A stretch of DNA of 64,000 nucleotides from Globodera rostochiensis (lineage: Eukaryota; Nematoda; Chromadorea; Rhabditida; Heteroderidae), in assembly GCA_018350325.1 (NCBI GenBank), contig JAEVLN010000013.1, forward strand, positions 1,426,001 through 1,490,000, in the 5' to 3' direction. Positions 1 through 12,000 of this stretch are shown here, one piece after another (within the stretch, counting starts at the first letter, position 1; every line of letters starts with the position of its first letter). The position numbers were made by a program, and so were the translations under genes. The notes beneath the pieces were generated by a model. The model did no database searches. It had not been told where the DNA came from and was given only the letters and a program-made list of their open reading frames with translations.

Positions 1-1297
1 ACAATATGGGCCAAAATTGGGATAATTTAGCCTCCAATAAATAAACAATTAATTTTAAATTAATTTTTCTTAAAAAGGGACAAAAGTGAAGGCGTAAACA
101 TTAAAATTAAGAAATTTAAATTTATTTTTGAAAGCAAATAAAATAAATCTTTTCTGAACATAGAAAATAAAAATGATAACCATTTTTAAGCTTAAAAAAA
201 GACATAAAAAAGCAAATTTCAAGCTCATCACATTACAAAAAAAAAAACTTAAATTGACAACATTTTTAAAAACCAAGAAAATTTAGCTCGTTGATCTCTT
301 CTTTTCTTAATTAAATTTAAACTTTTTACAAATTAAACACAACAATAACATACAAAGTTTATTTTTAAAATGTTGCCCCCGGCGATTTGAGAATTTTTCT
401 CAATCCAAAAAATTCCGCGGCATCCTGAACCAAAAATTTTCAGGATTGAAGGGCTCGGGATTTGTCGGGAACCCGAGCCATCTACTCCCGGCCTTACATT
501 GCAACAAAAATTTTATCAATTTTTTAAAGAAAATTATTGAAAAAACGGCCTAACCGGGGACGCTTAAGGGGTCAACAACAAACCGTACCCGTCTTTATTT
601 TTTTTTATTAAAAAAAAAGTAAACATTTTGAAGGGTCCCCCCATTCTTTTTTTTGCCGATCAGGATTTGTCGGGAACCCGAGCCGTGTAATCCCGGCCTT
701 ACATTGCAACAAAAATTTTATCAATTTTTTTAAAGAAAATTATTGAAAAAACGGCCTAACCGGGGACGCTTAAGGGGTCAACAACAAACCGTACCCGTCT
801 TTATTTTTTTTTATTAAAAAAAAAGTAAACATTTTGAAGGGTCCCCCCCCCCCTTTTTTTTTGCCTTTCGCCCATTGTGGGGCGATCCTTTTCATCGTAA
901 AATAAGCCCGCCACCTGCGGAATATTTCCCTTTTTTTCATAATAACATCTCAAAAAAGGGGCACGAACAACCGCTGGAAAGATGAGAAGATCCCCTCACT
1001 TTCACATCGAATTACAAAGGAAAAATAATGAGAAAAACAAACAAACAAAAAAAGTTTGAAAACATTTATTTGCCTAATTAATAAAACAAAAATTTTATTT
1101 GTCTTAAATAGTATTTAAAAAAATAACACCAAAAACATTTTAAGAAAATATTATTTTGTATTTTCATCTTACTAAATAAGTGGATTCCTGTAAAAAGGTG
1201 GTCTTTAGAAGCTTTAAAAAAAATAAAAATTTAAAAACAAAATATTTGTTTTATTATTAATGATTTATTAAATAAAAATTGTTCAATTTTTACATAC
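1..1297. other. AT-rich flank, no gene seen
   Basis: I find no convincing exon here. The stretch is AT-rich with poly-A/T runs and holds the direct duplication listed separately. The last readable exon of the minus-strand gene to the right ends at 1298 with a GTATGT donor, so its next exon must lie here unseen or beyond the left edge. Confidence 0.6.
455..857. repeat. ~200-bp tandem direct duplication
   Basis: Two nearly identical blocks run from about 455 to 650 and 661 to 857. Both begin near GGGATTTGTCGGGAACCCGA and both end in a poly-T/A stretch and a C-run. They differ by a few substitutions and homopolymer length, so the duplication is recent. No coding potential is seen. Confidence 0.85.
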
Positions 1298-4200
1298 CCT
1301 CGGCCTTTTTGTGAACACCGAGCTCAGCGTCAGGTTCAGCTGGTGCAGTTCCGGGAACAGCTGGACCTTGTCGAACTGTACAACTTCGTCCTCAACATTT
1401 GAGTCCTAAAAAATTAAAAATAAATTTTTTAATATAAAATTTTAATTATTATTTTTTTGCCTCGTTCAAAATCGGTGCACCACTGACGGACGCACTCAAA
1501 AGCTGTTCGGCTCGTGTTCGAACAATCAATTCCTGAATAAGAGTTCGAATTTTGTCGTTCTTCTAAAATTTTCTCTATTAAAAACATTACGCCAGAAATT
1601 AAAATCAATTTTTTGAAACCAATTTCCGATTCTTAATTTTTTTAAATCCTTCAACTTCATAAATGCATCAAAAAATTGGAAAGTCCTCCCCCATAGGATC
1701 AATTTCCGATTTTCTGAATTTTATTTCTATACAATTTTACAACCCTCGAATTGTAATTTTAATTTTCTCCAAAGCCACCCCATGACGTCATTTCTGGAAT
1801 GCTTCTTTCCGGTTTTCTTAATTTTCAAATTTATGCTAATTTTTCACAAACCCCTCGCCTCCCCCCCCCCCGCTTTCCGACTCCATTCAAAATCCGTCGG
1901 GTGGGCAATTAATGCGCACATTCAAAACAGCGCCCCCCCCACAATTCTGTGAATTGTGGCGCGGTGCCCCCGTCCCCCCGCCCCCGTCCCAAACAATGGC
2001 CCCCGGGGGCAAAGTGTTGGGAAGTTTTCAGGTAGGGAGGGCCCCCGCCCGCTGCCACATCCCCTCGGGGCGTTTTCGGCCCTCCAAATTGGGGCGTTTT
2101 CCGCCAAGGTCACAACACCACCACCAAAGCAGCCCCCCCCCCGAGGGGTCATCATCATCAGCAGAAAGAGGCACACGCGCCACCACTGTCTGTGATTTTG
2201 CCCGATTTTCGGCATACAAAAGGCACCTTTTTGATGATCAGAGACTTTTGTTGCTCTGTGTGTGTACGCCTTGGGGGAGCATGAAATTTGAGACTTCCCC
2301 TCAGGGTTAAAGGTGGGAAAATCGAAAAAATGTATTCAAAAATTGGTCCATTCTCTCTCGGAATAAAGTTTGAAGGCACCAACATGAATTTAGGTATGAA
2401 AAAGAATGTTCTGATTCCTATTTTTAAAATTTAAAATAATAAATATTTAGTAAACATTTAAAAAACTACTGTCTCTTTTTAATTGCAAAATTTTGTGATT
2501 TATTTTCATTTAAATTTCCGCATTTAAATCTTTGCTTGCCTGTTTTGTGGCCAAATGATTGTCCAAAAGTTGCGGATCAAAAAGTTTTGTGCCGCTCTTT
2601 TCGGACCCGGCCGCCCTGAAGCTGAGCCGGTATTCGATGCGAAAGGCAAACCAATTGGCTGGCAAAAGTCCGTCAAAGGAAAAAAGCTGAAAATTGTTTA
2701 AAATAATTATTAATTAAGCCTAAAATATTAACAATTTATTATTTTGTTGACTCATTTTCTCATCTCTCCAAAAACGCAACTTAATTACGGGGTTTATATA
2801 CAACATATGTAAGTGTCTCATCATCATCAATCTTTGCCATGTTCGTCTCCCAGGTTAATCTTTTCTGACATAAAATGAAAGATTTTGCTAAAAAGTAAAA
2901 AAAAATTGCATTTTCTGCGCCCAAATTAATTTTAGAAATTTTCATAAATATTAGTACCTATTTATTTCCAATACAAATTTAAAAAAAAAAATTATTTTTG
3001 GTTGCTGAAGGAATAAAATTGTGCAAAATTTTTGTAATATTGTTCAGTGCCGAAAATTGGCTGAAATTTGAGAATGCCGGCGACATGGAGAGGTCGACGA
3101 AAGACGAGCGCACCCCGCAAAATTCATTAAATTTTATTGCATTTTTATCCGATTGAAACAACATTATAAACATTATTACTGTTATTTGCAAATATTTAAA
3201 TTATTATTCATTGCAACATATTTTTAAATTTTTTTTATTCACCAAATATTTACATAAGAATTTATCAATTCCGTAATTTTAAATATTTTTATATTTTGGG
3301 CGTGATGCGCACTTTTATCTAGGTTTTAAAGAATTTGCCAAATATTTTAAAATAGACTTTTTGGGTTTTGCAAAATTTAAATGAAAACTTTTGTGCTATT
3401 TCAAAGATTTTACAAATATTTTTAATGGGAATTTTCGGCATTTACCCTTCCCCAAAATTGCTGTGCCACGCGCCGTCTTCGCCGGCTCCATCCAATCCCA
3501 ACTTTCGCATTATTTCCACCCGAACAAACGCACCAGCCGCCCGAAATTACTCATTAAGAAGAAAGTGGCCCCTCCGGCGGTTGCTCCCCCCCTCCCCCCC
3601 GCCCCCAAAATTTCCACCCGACTTTTTCTGTACACGCTTTTAAACAGGTCAGGCACCCAACACAAAAGGCCAACCCCAAAAAGTTTAAAACAAAAATTAA
3701 AAATGCCCTCCGGCAATTTTGCTGAGAGGAATTTGCCCGAGGCGCTCTCCTTAAGTGGCGCCCGAGGGGTCAGCAAAAAGTTCAATTAGCCCGCACCGAT
3801 GACCGGCGGATGTGCGGGCATTGGCTGAAGAAGGAGTTTTCGAGCGGAAATTCCAAAGAGCAAATGTCTTCAGGGGAAATTTTATGAAAGAAAATGAAAA
3901 TTCATAATTTTTGATTAAAGGACAAAATGGGAAAAATGTTTTTTTATAATGAAATTTAATTGAAAATTTAAAAAATTGGTTTATAAGAAATTTCTTGAGA
4001 ATTCCCCTCGAGGGAAACTAAATAAAAATCAATAAAAATTTGGTTTATTAAATAAAAATTGAAAATTTCCTATTAAAAATTCTCCTTCTGTGAAAAATTA
4101 ATAATCTTAATTGAACAATTTATAATTAAATTCATAACATTTTCTCAGCAACACAAAATGCGCCATTTTTTCTCACTTATTTTCCCATTATTTTCTCAAC

Positions 4201-5567
4201 AACAAAAAAAGTTTGACGGCGCTGGGAAAATGGAAAAAATGGATTTATATTCCGTATAAAAAATATTATTAATTCAATAAACATTAATAATTCAATATTC
4301 AAATTATTCCATGTAAATTAAAAAACAAAAGTATAAACGAATGAATGTTTCAATTTTAAAATTTAAATTAGTTTTTTTTTAAATTATAATCTAAACAAAT
4401 TGTTGCTTCTTTCTTTACAGTAATATTTTAAATTATTATAATTCCAAAATGTGCCTAAAAATCCTTTCAAAAATTAAGGCCTTCATTTCAATTTTAAAAT
4501 TTAAATTAGTTTTTTTTTTAAATTATAATCTAAACAAATTGTTGCTTCTTTCTTTACAGTAATATTTTAAATTATTATAATTCCAAAATGTGCCTAAAAA
4601 TCCTTTCAAAAATTAAGGCCTTCATTCATTCATTCATTTGCTGCCCCTGAGGCAATTTTCCCAAATTTTTGCTTTTGAAAATTATGTCTCCCATTGTTTT
4701 CAACATTTTTTTTCCGCTCAATTTGCGCAAAAAATATTTTTGCCCTACGCATTTTGTGGCAATTCGTAACAATTTGGAGGCTAAAAATTTAAATTTAAAA
4801 AATGGAAATTCTTTCAATTTGCCGAATTAATTGTAAAGGATTTATTTTGAAGTGTTGAAATTGGAAAATGCAAATAGTAAACCGGATTTACAGCGGAATA
4901 AATTAGTGGGCGGAATTTGAATTTTTGTTTAGAAAAGTTTTGGCATTTTTATATTTGTTGAATTTTACAGATATAAAAGTAGAATTATAAAACATTTAAT
5001 AAAAGTTTTGGACCCCTTTATTAGCAAAAATTTCAAAAAATGATTTTTACAATAAATTTTACGATACATTTTTACTGAAAAACGAGCAACACAAATTCTT
5101 TCCATGGCACTCTCTTATCACCAAAATTTTATGGCACTCTCTGATCACCAAAATTTTATGGCATTCTCTGATCACCAAAATTTTATGGCACTCTCTGATC
5201 ACCAAAATTTTATGGCACTCTCTGATCACCAAAATTTTATATGGCATTTTTTTAGCCTAAAATGGACCTGCGCATTGTAACGGGCACCGGTCAGTTCACT
5301 GCGACGGAATTCGCGCAACTTCTCCAAGTCATAAATCAGCACGCGCATGTCAAATCGGCTCACATTTTGTGCGTCCACCATCTTTAAGGGGGGACGGCGC
5401 CGGGGGCAATAATTGTTTTTTGAGGATTAATAAAAATAATCAAAATTGTCGCGCACCTCAATGACAACCGATCGGGCGCCCACTGATTTGACACGAAAAT
5501 GTGCCACCGATTGAATGCCAAAGGGCAGAAGACAGAATGCCAATAGAATACGCAGAATTGGAGGCAT
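1298..5567 (-). CDS. Partial gene: secreted or membrane protein, possibly FN3-like
   Basis: I do not recognise this protein. Five phase-0 exons are readable: 5457-5567, 5268-5381, 2540-2686, 1461-1562 and 1298-1405. The first starts with ATG and encodes a signal-peptide-like N-terminus (MPPILRILLAFCLLPFGIQS). The alternating hydrophobic pattern of exons 1-2 (FRVKSVGARSVVIE, then FDMRVLIYDL) and the segment LLPANWFAFRIEYRLSF look like beta strands of a fibronectin-III-like fold; that is inference. Two introns appear to use GC donors (CAG|GCAAGC after 2540 and GAG|GCAAAA after 1461). One or more exons may be missing between 2686 and 5268. The model is open at the left, since exon 1298-1405 ends at a GTATGT donor. 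Confidence 0.55.
3053..3115 (+). other. Candidate isolated exon on the plus strand
   Basis: A strong acceptor (TTGTTCAG) precedes an open stretch encoding AENWLKFENAGDMERSTK in codons typical of other genes in the window. No partner exons or clear donor were found. The first codons (GCCGAAAATTGG) are identical to the start of the last exon of the 51.9-54.0 kb gene. It could be a gene fragment or a chance reading frame. Confidence 0.25.
3391..3789 (+). other. Open reading frame of uncertain status
   Basis: A 132-codon open frame without a clear ATG start covers a locally GC-rich stretch. Its middle (for example SQLSHYFHPNKRTSRPKLL) reads like protein, but the minus strand is also partly open and there is no good acceptor or donor. 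It may be a gene remnant or unrelated sequence inside an intron of the minus-strand gene. Confidence 0.2.
4348..4624. repeat. 139-bp tandem duplication
   Basis: Two adjacent copies (4348-4485 and 4486-4624) are identical over nearly their full length, including an internal TTCTTTCTTTACAG polypyrimidine-AG. The array ends in a short CATT repeat. It lies between exons of the minus-strand gene. Confidence 0.85.
5104..5243. repeat. 27-bp minisatellite, about five units
   Basis: The unit begins ATGGCACTCTCTGATCACCA and is repeated about five times with few changes. Because 27 is divisible by three, it stays open on the minus strand as a nine-residue repeat (KILVIRECH). It sits directly after the donor of the exon at 5268, so I read it as intronic. 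Confidence 0.85.
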
Positions 5568-5658
5568 TGCAAAAATTGAAAAAAAAAAATTTATAATTTA
5601 AAAATTGAATGGAATTGCATTAATGGCAGGACGCGCCAATCAACACATATGTGAAAAC

Positions 5659-5796
5659 TAGAGTTGGCCGGGACCGGTACTGGTACTGAAGTCTCCAATT
5701 TTGGGACTGAATTTCTCCCTTATAAAATCCCGGTTTTTTAATTTTCTCAATCCCGGTCCCGGGTTTCCCCAAAAATCCCGGTCCCAGCCAACTCTA
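5659..5796. mobile_element. hAT-like MITE with TAGAG termini
   Basis: The 138-bp element has inverted ends TAGAGTTGGCCGGGACC and GGTCCCAGCCAACTCTA. It is flanked by perfect 8-bp direct repeats GTGAAAAC at 5651-5658 and 5797-5804. Eight-base target duplications are characteristic of hAT transposons. It has no coding capacity. The arms are CCGG/GGTCCC-type simple repeats shared with the elements at 43.1 and 47.6 kb. Confidence 0.85.
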
Positions 5797-5804
5797 GTGA
5801 AAAC

Positions 5805-8800
5805 GGCAAACGTTAAAAAGACGTTTTGCCAAATTTTCTGTTTTAAATTAAAAAATTGCCCTAACTTTGGGCAACAGAACGTCAGAGAAATGTAAATGTA
5901 AATTTAAAATGAAAAACAAATCCCGCACCCACAAAAAAAACAACGTTCAAATTACTGGAGCTTTGTGTTTGTGCGGGCGGATAAATTCGCCGGATGGACG
6001 GGGCGGGGAACTGCTCGCTCTCTCTCTGCTGGTGGGGGGCGGGACGGGGGCAATTTTTGGAGTTGGAGGCGGCGAAATGACTGCCGGCGGAATTGGGGTG
6101 GGGGCGGAGTCTCCGGGGGGTGGCAAAATTATACAAAATGTAAAAAGTGGCAAATTTTAACAAAAAAATAATAAAATAAAAGGCAAAAATGTGTGGAGCA
6201 TTCATTCATTGAAGGGTTAATAATTTTCTTAAATATATTTTTAAAACAAAATGTGTCATTAAAGGGGGGAACAATTCAATTATCCTTTCAGATTGTTCTA
6301 AATATGCCTAATTTGTAAGGGAAGGAATTCGAAGTTATTTTAATTACAATGATTGAAATTATGTTTCAAATTTAAAACGGGGTTTTACTAACAAAAAAAG
6401 ACATTCTTTTTTATATAATAAATAATCAGGGTTTATTTTTAAAAAAAAAAATTATAATTTTTAGAACAAAAAACTAAAAAATTCTGATTGAAAACACATA
6501 TTCTTTTTCTTTTTGTTTTAAATTTGTTAAAATTCTGTTTTTTTTAATTTTTAAATGCCCAGCTTTATTTGCTCGCGTCCGTGCCCTTCTCGCCACGACG
6601 AAAGGTGTGGCATTATTTATTTGGGCACTCCGACGCGTTGGGTCATTAGATTTGCATTCATTCATTCACCTTTCGCTTCGCCCTCTCACAAAAACGGGGG
6701 GGAGGGGGGATGACGCTTTTGTTGAAATTTGTGATCCAAAAACGTAAATTCATATATAAACAGCTTTTGAAAATGATTTGATGGATTGTTTTGTTAAATT
6801 TTGTAGAATTTTGTCAAATCTAAAAATAACAAAGATTTTTTGAAACAATTAATTAATTGTTGCTGCAAATTTGTGATTTTATTTTAAGAATTTTGGGTTT
6901 ATTTCAACCTTAAACACCCATTTTAGACTTTTAAACTTTATGAATGTGCCCGGCAATCTTTTTAAAAATTAAAAAAAAGTCGTCAAAAGGAAAATTTTTT
7001 TAAAGCATTTAGTATGAAAATTTGTATAAAAATGCAAAATTCCAAAAAAAAAAATGCCTGCGCACGCAGTTCTTTTGAAAAGTATGGCACCGCGATGACG
7101 TAATCATTTTCTTGCGCGAAAAAAATTGATGCCAGCGCGGGGCCGACAAAAAATTTTCTACTAAATAAGTGTTCCCCATCCGTAAAAATGCCGTCGTTGA
7201 CGGCACATTTGGTCCCCCCCCCCCACCCGTCCGCCGGTCCGTGTCAAACAAAGCAAAGGAGGCCATCGACGACAATGATGCGGACGGGGCCCACTTCCGT
7301 GTATATACTCTTTCCCCCCCCCCCCCCCCCCCCTCTCCGTTTGGCCGATGGAATAATAAAATTGGAGGGGTTGCCTCCTGCCCACCAACCCACAACCCCC
7401 GAGGGGGTGAAGAAAGGACGACTTCTCCTCAGGAGGTGGCGGGGCCGCCGGGGAACAAAAATTAATAATTCGCATCCCCCCTCCCCCGAGGCGAGGTGGT
7501 GGTGAGAAAATTGCGCCCCCCCCCCGGGGGGCAAAAGAGGAGAGAAGCAGGTGGACGCATTGACGGTCGGCAAGCAGTACACACTCACTCACTGAACGAT
7601 GCAGCACAATATTTACAAAGGATTGTGTGACAACAAATGGCAGCGGCTGTCAACAATAGACAAAGTGCCGTCGCCAAAGCTTGACAACATGTCGACATCA
7701 CTCACTCCGGTCGACGCAGAACATGGCAACAAATCAGGGATGGGGCGCCCGCGGCAAAAACAAAAGGGGCTGACAAAATGTCGACAATTCTAGTTCAACC
7801 AACATATACCCGACAAGACATAGTGTCTACCGGCCGACATTGTCATGTGACAAAATGTCAACCTTTCCAGGACAACCATACTCATGCACAGCAGTGACAA
7901 AATGTTGAGTGTTTAAATTTTGAAAATTTATTTCATTGAAACAATTACCACCCAATTAGTATAAATCAATAAACACATTAATTAATGATCAGAGTACGTG
8001 CACAGCTTTTGGCATAAAAAGAGCCCGCCATTAAGTTGTTCATTTTTAAAATCCGGGTTTGGACGTGTAAAACAAAAATGTGAGTGAGGTTGAGTAAATG
8101 GGAAAACAGAGAAGTGGATAATACATAAATTGGGACGACGTTTGTGCTGAGTAAATTCAAAATCCAAATAGATAAGTCCGTAAGTGAAACAGCCGGGGGG
8201 CGGACGGACACACAATGAAAACCGAATCCCGAAAAGTCCAATTCAAGACTTTCTGTTCCGGAAACACTCATTTTTGGCAATTTTGCTAATGAAAATGTTT
8301 TTTTGTTTTGGTTTTCTTGAAAATTAAACAATTTTGCCAAAATGTCGACATAGGTGCAGTGCCGTGAAATAAATAACGATCTTGGTAAAAAAAACATCTT
8401 AATAAGAACAATTTCTTTAATTTCTACCACTCGATTTAAATAATTTCAAAAAAAAGAGCTGCTTACACCAGCACTAATGCCAACCAAGAGGAGATCGGTT
8501 CGAACGCAATTTTGTTTTCTGAGATTGCTCGCGATTCGAGTTTCGAAATTTTTTTTTTCTCGTCGTTATACAATATTTGTTTAATTTTTTTTTTCTCGCG
8601 AGAATCTGAAGACAAATCCGATCGGACAACAAAAAAAAAAGAGTCTGATCTCAAGAGTCAAGAAATATATATAAGTACCTAAAATACAAATTCATTAAAA
8701 CAATGGTGTGTACACGTAAAATGGTTGTTGGACATATCAAGTACGCAAAAAAATAAAAAAAATAAATGGGAATTCCCGTCTAATAATATTCAGATGCGGC

Positions 8801-9010
8801 ACAAAATCACAAAAATAATAAAAAGTCGTTTCATAATTAGACGACGACAAATGCCCAATTTTAAATTTCCCATAAAAAAAATTTGGCACTTTGAGCAATG
8901 CCAATTTTGCCTGCCTAAAAAAGTATGATGCCGGCCGTCTGTGTTATATGAAAACGGACTTTAACACAAATAAGAATTTTAGTTGATCAATAATGTGTTC
9001 CGTCGTCGTC
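5805..9010. other. Intergenic region downstream of skn-1, no supported gene
   Basis: Long open frames on both strands at 5.9-6.2 and 7.0-7.6 kb come from G/C homopolymers and low-complexity runs, not codon structure. About 7.6-7.9 kb holds several scattered TGACAAAATGTCGAC-like palindromic motifs, perhaps a decayed repeat. A 150-codon minus frame at 7978-8430 has no splice or family support. The 3' UTR of skn-1 should begin just left of 9011. Confidence 0.5.
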
Positions 9011-12000
9011 TTAAACTTGGACACGGATAGCTCGGCGCTTAGCGATCGCTGAATGTACAAACTCACTGTACTCTTGGCGCCGACGATGGTCTTCCTCAAC
9101 CACACCAACACCAACAAGAGCAGCAGCAGCAGCAGCAGCAGCAGAAGGCGTCGTAGTGCGAGCAGTAACAGCAGTAGAATGTGCAAAAGCAGTTGATGCC
9201 GTCGTTGTCGTTGATGTGGATGGGTACAGCGACAAATTGGCCGGATTCAACTATAAATTTATTTTATTCATCAAAATGCCAGAGGCAATCAATGTCGTCT
9301 AAAAGTTAAAAATTTTGTGACAAATTCTCAAAAAGAGGAATTTCATTTATCAAAGGGACCTCCATCATAAATTTTAAACATTAAAAAATTTTAAATCAAA
9401 TTTCTTTAAAATTAATTTAATTTAAAAAAATATTATATATTCTTACGAGTCCATCTCCTCGCCGAATGTCGTCACTGCTTCTTCCAATCTGCTCAACTTC
9501 AATTGCGTTATCGTCCACCAACAATTCCTCCTCGTCCTCCTCCATGATGGACCATCCCTCCTCCCAGTCGCCATGCGGTTGGTGAAGACGACGCTCACGG
9601 CATTTTTGTGCCGCAAGCTTGTTACGGCCTGATTTTGAAATTTAATTTTAACTTTTTGCGCGGTGTTTCCGATTGATCAGTTTTGATCAATGAGTAACAA
9701 TCTGACCTGATCTCATTAATCAATTCAGCTTGCTGAACTAATTTTGTTTTCGATCATTAAATTATATGATCAGTTTTGATCAGTGAGTACACTCTGATGA
9801 CAATCTCATTAATCAATTCAGCTTGCTGAACTAATTTTGTTTTCGATCAATTAAATTATATGATCAGATGATCAGTTTTGATCAGTGAGTACAATCGGAC
9901 CTAATCTCATAATCAATTCAGCTTGCTGAACTAATTTTGTTTTCGATCAATTAAATTATATGATCAGATGATCAGTTTTGATCAGTGAGTACAATCGGAC
10001 CTAATCTCATAATCAATTCAGCTTGCTGAACTAATTTTGTTTTCGATCAATTAAATTATATGATCAATGATCGGTGATCAGACCCCACGGCAAGCTACCC
10101 GTGGAGCAAAAAAACGCAGCACGACTCACCGCGTCGGCGAATTTTCTTGATCATCGCCTTCTGCTGAGCGCTCAACCGGAAATCGTTCATCAGTTCCGAA
10201 TACGCAGTGTATGGCATTGCTGTCAACAATTCCGCCGTGTAGGGCAGCCCGTGCTCGTTGACAAGCGCTGAATTAAAAATATTATTATATAATTACTTTT
10301 TTTTTGAAATTAAATTTCACTGACAATTGTCCTTCGACTTGCGTCCACGCTTGCTTTTGGGCTTCTGTCCCGAGCTTCCGGCACTGGATATAGACCTGAA
10401 AAATCAAAAATTCAAAAAAAAAAAATTAAAGAGAAAACGACGCTTAATGTCAATAATGAAATCCCCTCAGAATTTCGTGCCAAAAATTTTCCTCTCGAGT
10501 TAAATTTGCCCTTTTGAGACCGTTTTCAACCAGATGCACAACCACAACACCTGACAGCGTGGAGCTCCTCCTCATCATCCTCCTGTTGTTGCTGTAACTG
10601 CTCCAACTCGCGCTCGTACTCGAGCTTTGAGCACTTTGCCGTCTTCTTCATCATTGTCCCCAGCTTCTTTGTCTTCTTTTGGCCCATCTTCCGGCGTTTC
10701 TGCTTCGGCACGGTGCCCGTCGACAACGGCATCAACTTCTCCATTCTGTACGAATGTGATGAGGGAGAGGCTGATGCAGTGGTGACGACGTTTGTTGTTT
10801 CATCGTCAACATTTTGGCACAGAATGCTGGTAGTGTTGACATTGGTGCCATCGTATTCGTCGCCCAGCAACGTGCATGAACTGCTCGACGGGCTTGGCGG
10901 CATGTCGTCAAAACCGATGCATGAGCCGAAACTGCAAAATTTTGACAACATAAAAAATGTTCCTTGACTATGCTCTGACTGGTCTTGACGAATAGCAAAA
11001 ACCAAAAATATATGTATATATCAGGGATGGGAGCCTCCTCAAAAAATTTCGGAAATCGAAATTCGAGGCCTTAAAATTTTTCGGAAATCGGAATTCCGAG
11101 GCCTAAAAAAATTGCGGAAATCGGAATTCCGACCATCCCTGGTATATATATATATTCAGACACCCGCTGGAGGTTGTTGATGAGCATCGGACGGACGAAG
11201 TGTATTTGTGCTCCGCTGAACCGGCAAAGGGTGACCAATTTTTGCTGCCACTGCTTGACGATGGTGTGCCAAAATGGACAGCAGAAGCAGACGAGCATGG
11301 CACTGAAATAAATAAATTTAAATATATATTTTTTTGATTATTTTTAATTTTTTTCCACCATCCAACGAATTCTGATTTTGTTGATGCCCCCACTGCTGTT
11401 CCAACGATGGCTCTGAATTGGCGGCGGCGGCGGCGGCAAAGTTCAGATTTTGAATCAGCGGAATTGTTGCTGTCATGTCGCGTAAAATTGCTAAAAAATA
11501 ATCAAAATAATTTTATTACTATACATTTTATTTTCTATTTTTGCACAACGACCTTCCGTTGCACTCGTCGTCGTCGCCTCGGTCTCCTCCACCTCGTCGT
11601 CGTCGTCCAAAACACTGTCCTCAAATTGGTGACAAAAAGGCGAAGCAGCAAAATTGGAGAAGAACGGTGAACATGGCGGCAGCAGATTGTAATCGGCTTG
11701 ACAAAAATTTTAAATTATATTAGATTTAAAATGCAATAAAAATTGTCAATTCCCCTTATCCGGAAAGATTCCTAAAAATTTTAAAAATTTGACTTTTCAA
11801 ATTTTTCTGGTTATTTTTTCGCACTTCTAAAGATCGAAAATTTTAATCTAATTCTTCAAAATGAGAAAATTTCTAACGGGCAAAAATCTGTGGTTTTTAG
11901 ACCAATGTTTTTTCGCCAAAAAGCCCTGAATCCGGCATGCCGGACCGGAAATCCGGTTACACATCCCATGACACACACCCATATTATTGCTGTTGTTGTT

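Noticed and set aside
5059..5247. Minus-strand frame with repeated KILVIRECH
   Set aside because: It is a by-product of the 27-bp minisatellite directly after an exon donor. No acceptor or flanking coding sequence is found.
7009..7607. Overlapping Pro/Gly-rich frames on both strands up to 148 codons
   Set aside because: They are produced by long C and G homopolymers. Codon content is not gene-like and both strands are open equally.
7978..8430. 150-codon minus-strand frame
   Set aside because: There are no family features, no splice signals and the composition is typical of AT-rich non-coding DNA. It lies downstream of skn-1 and may be 3' flank.
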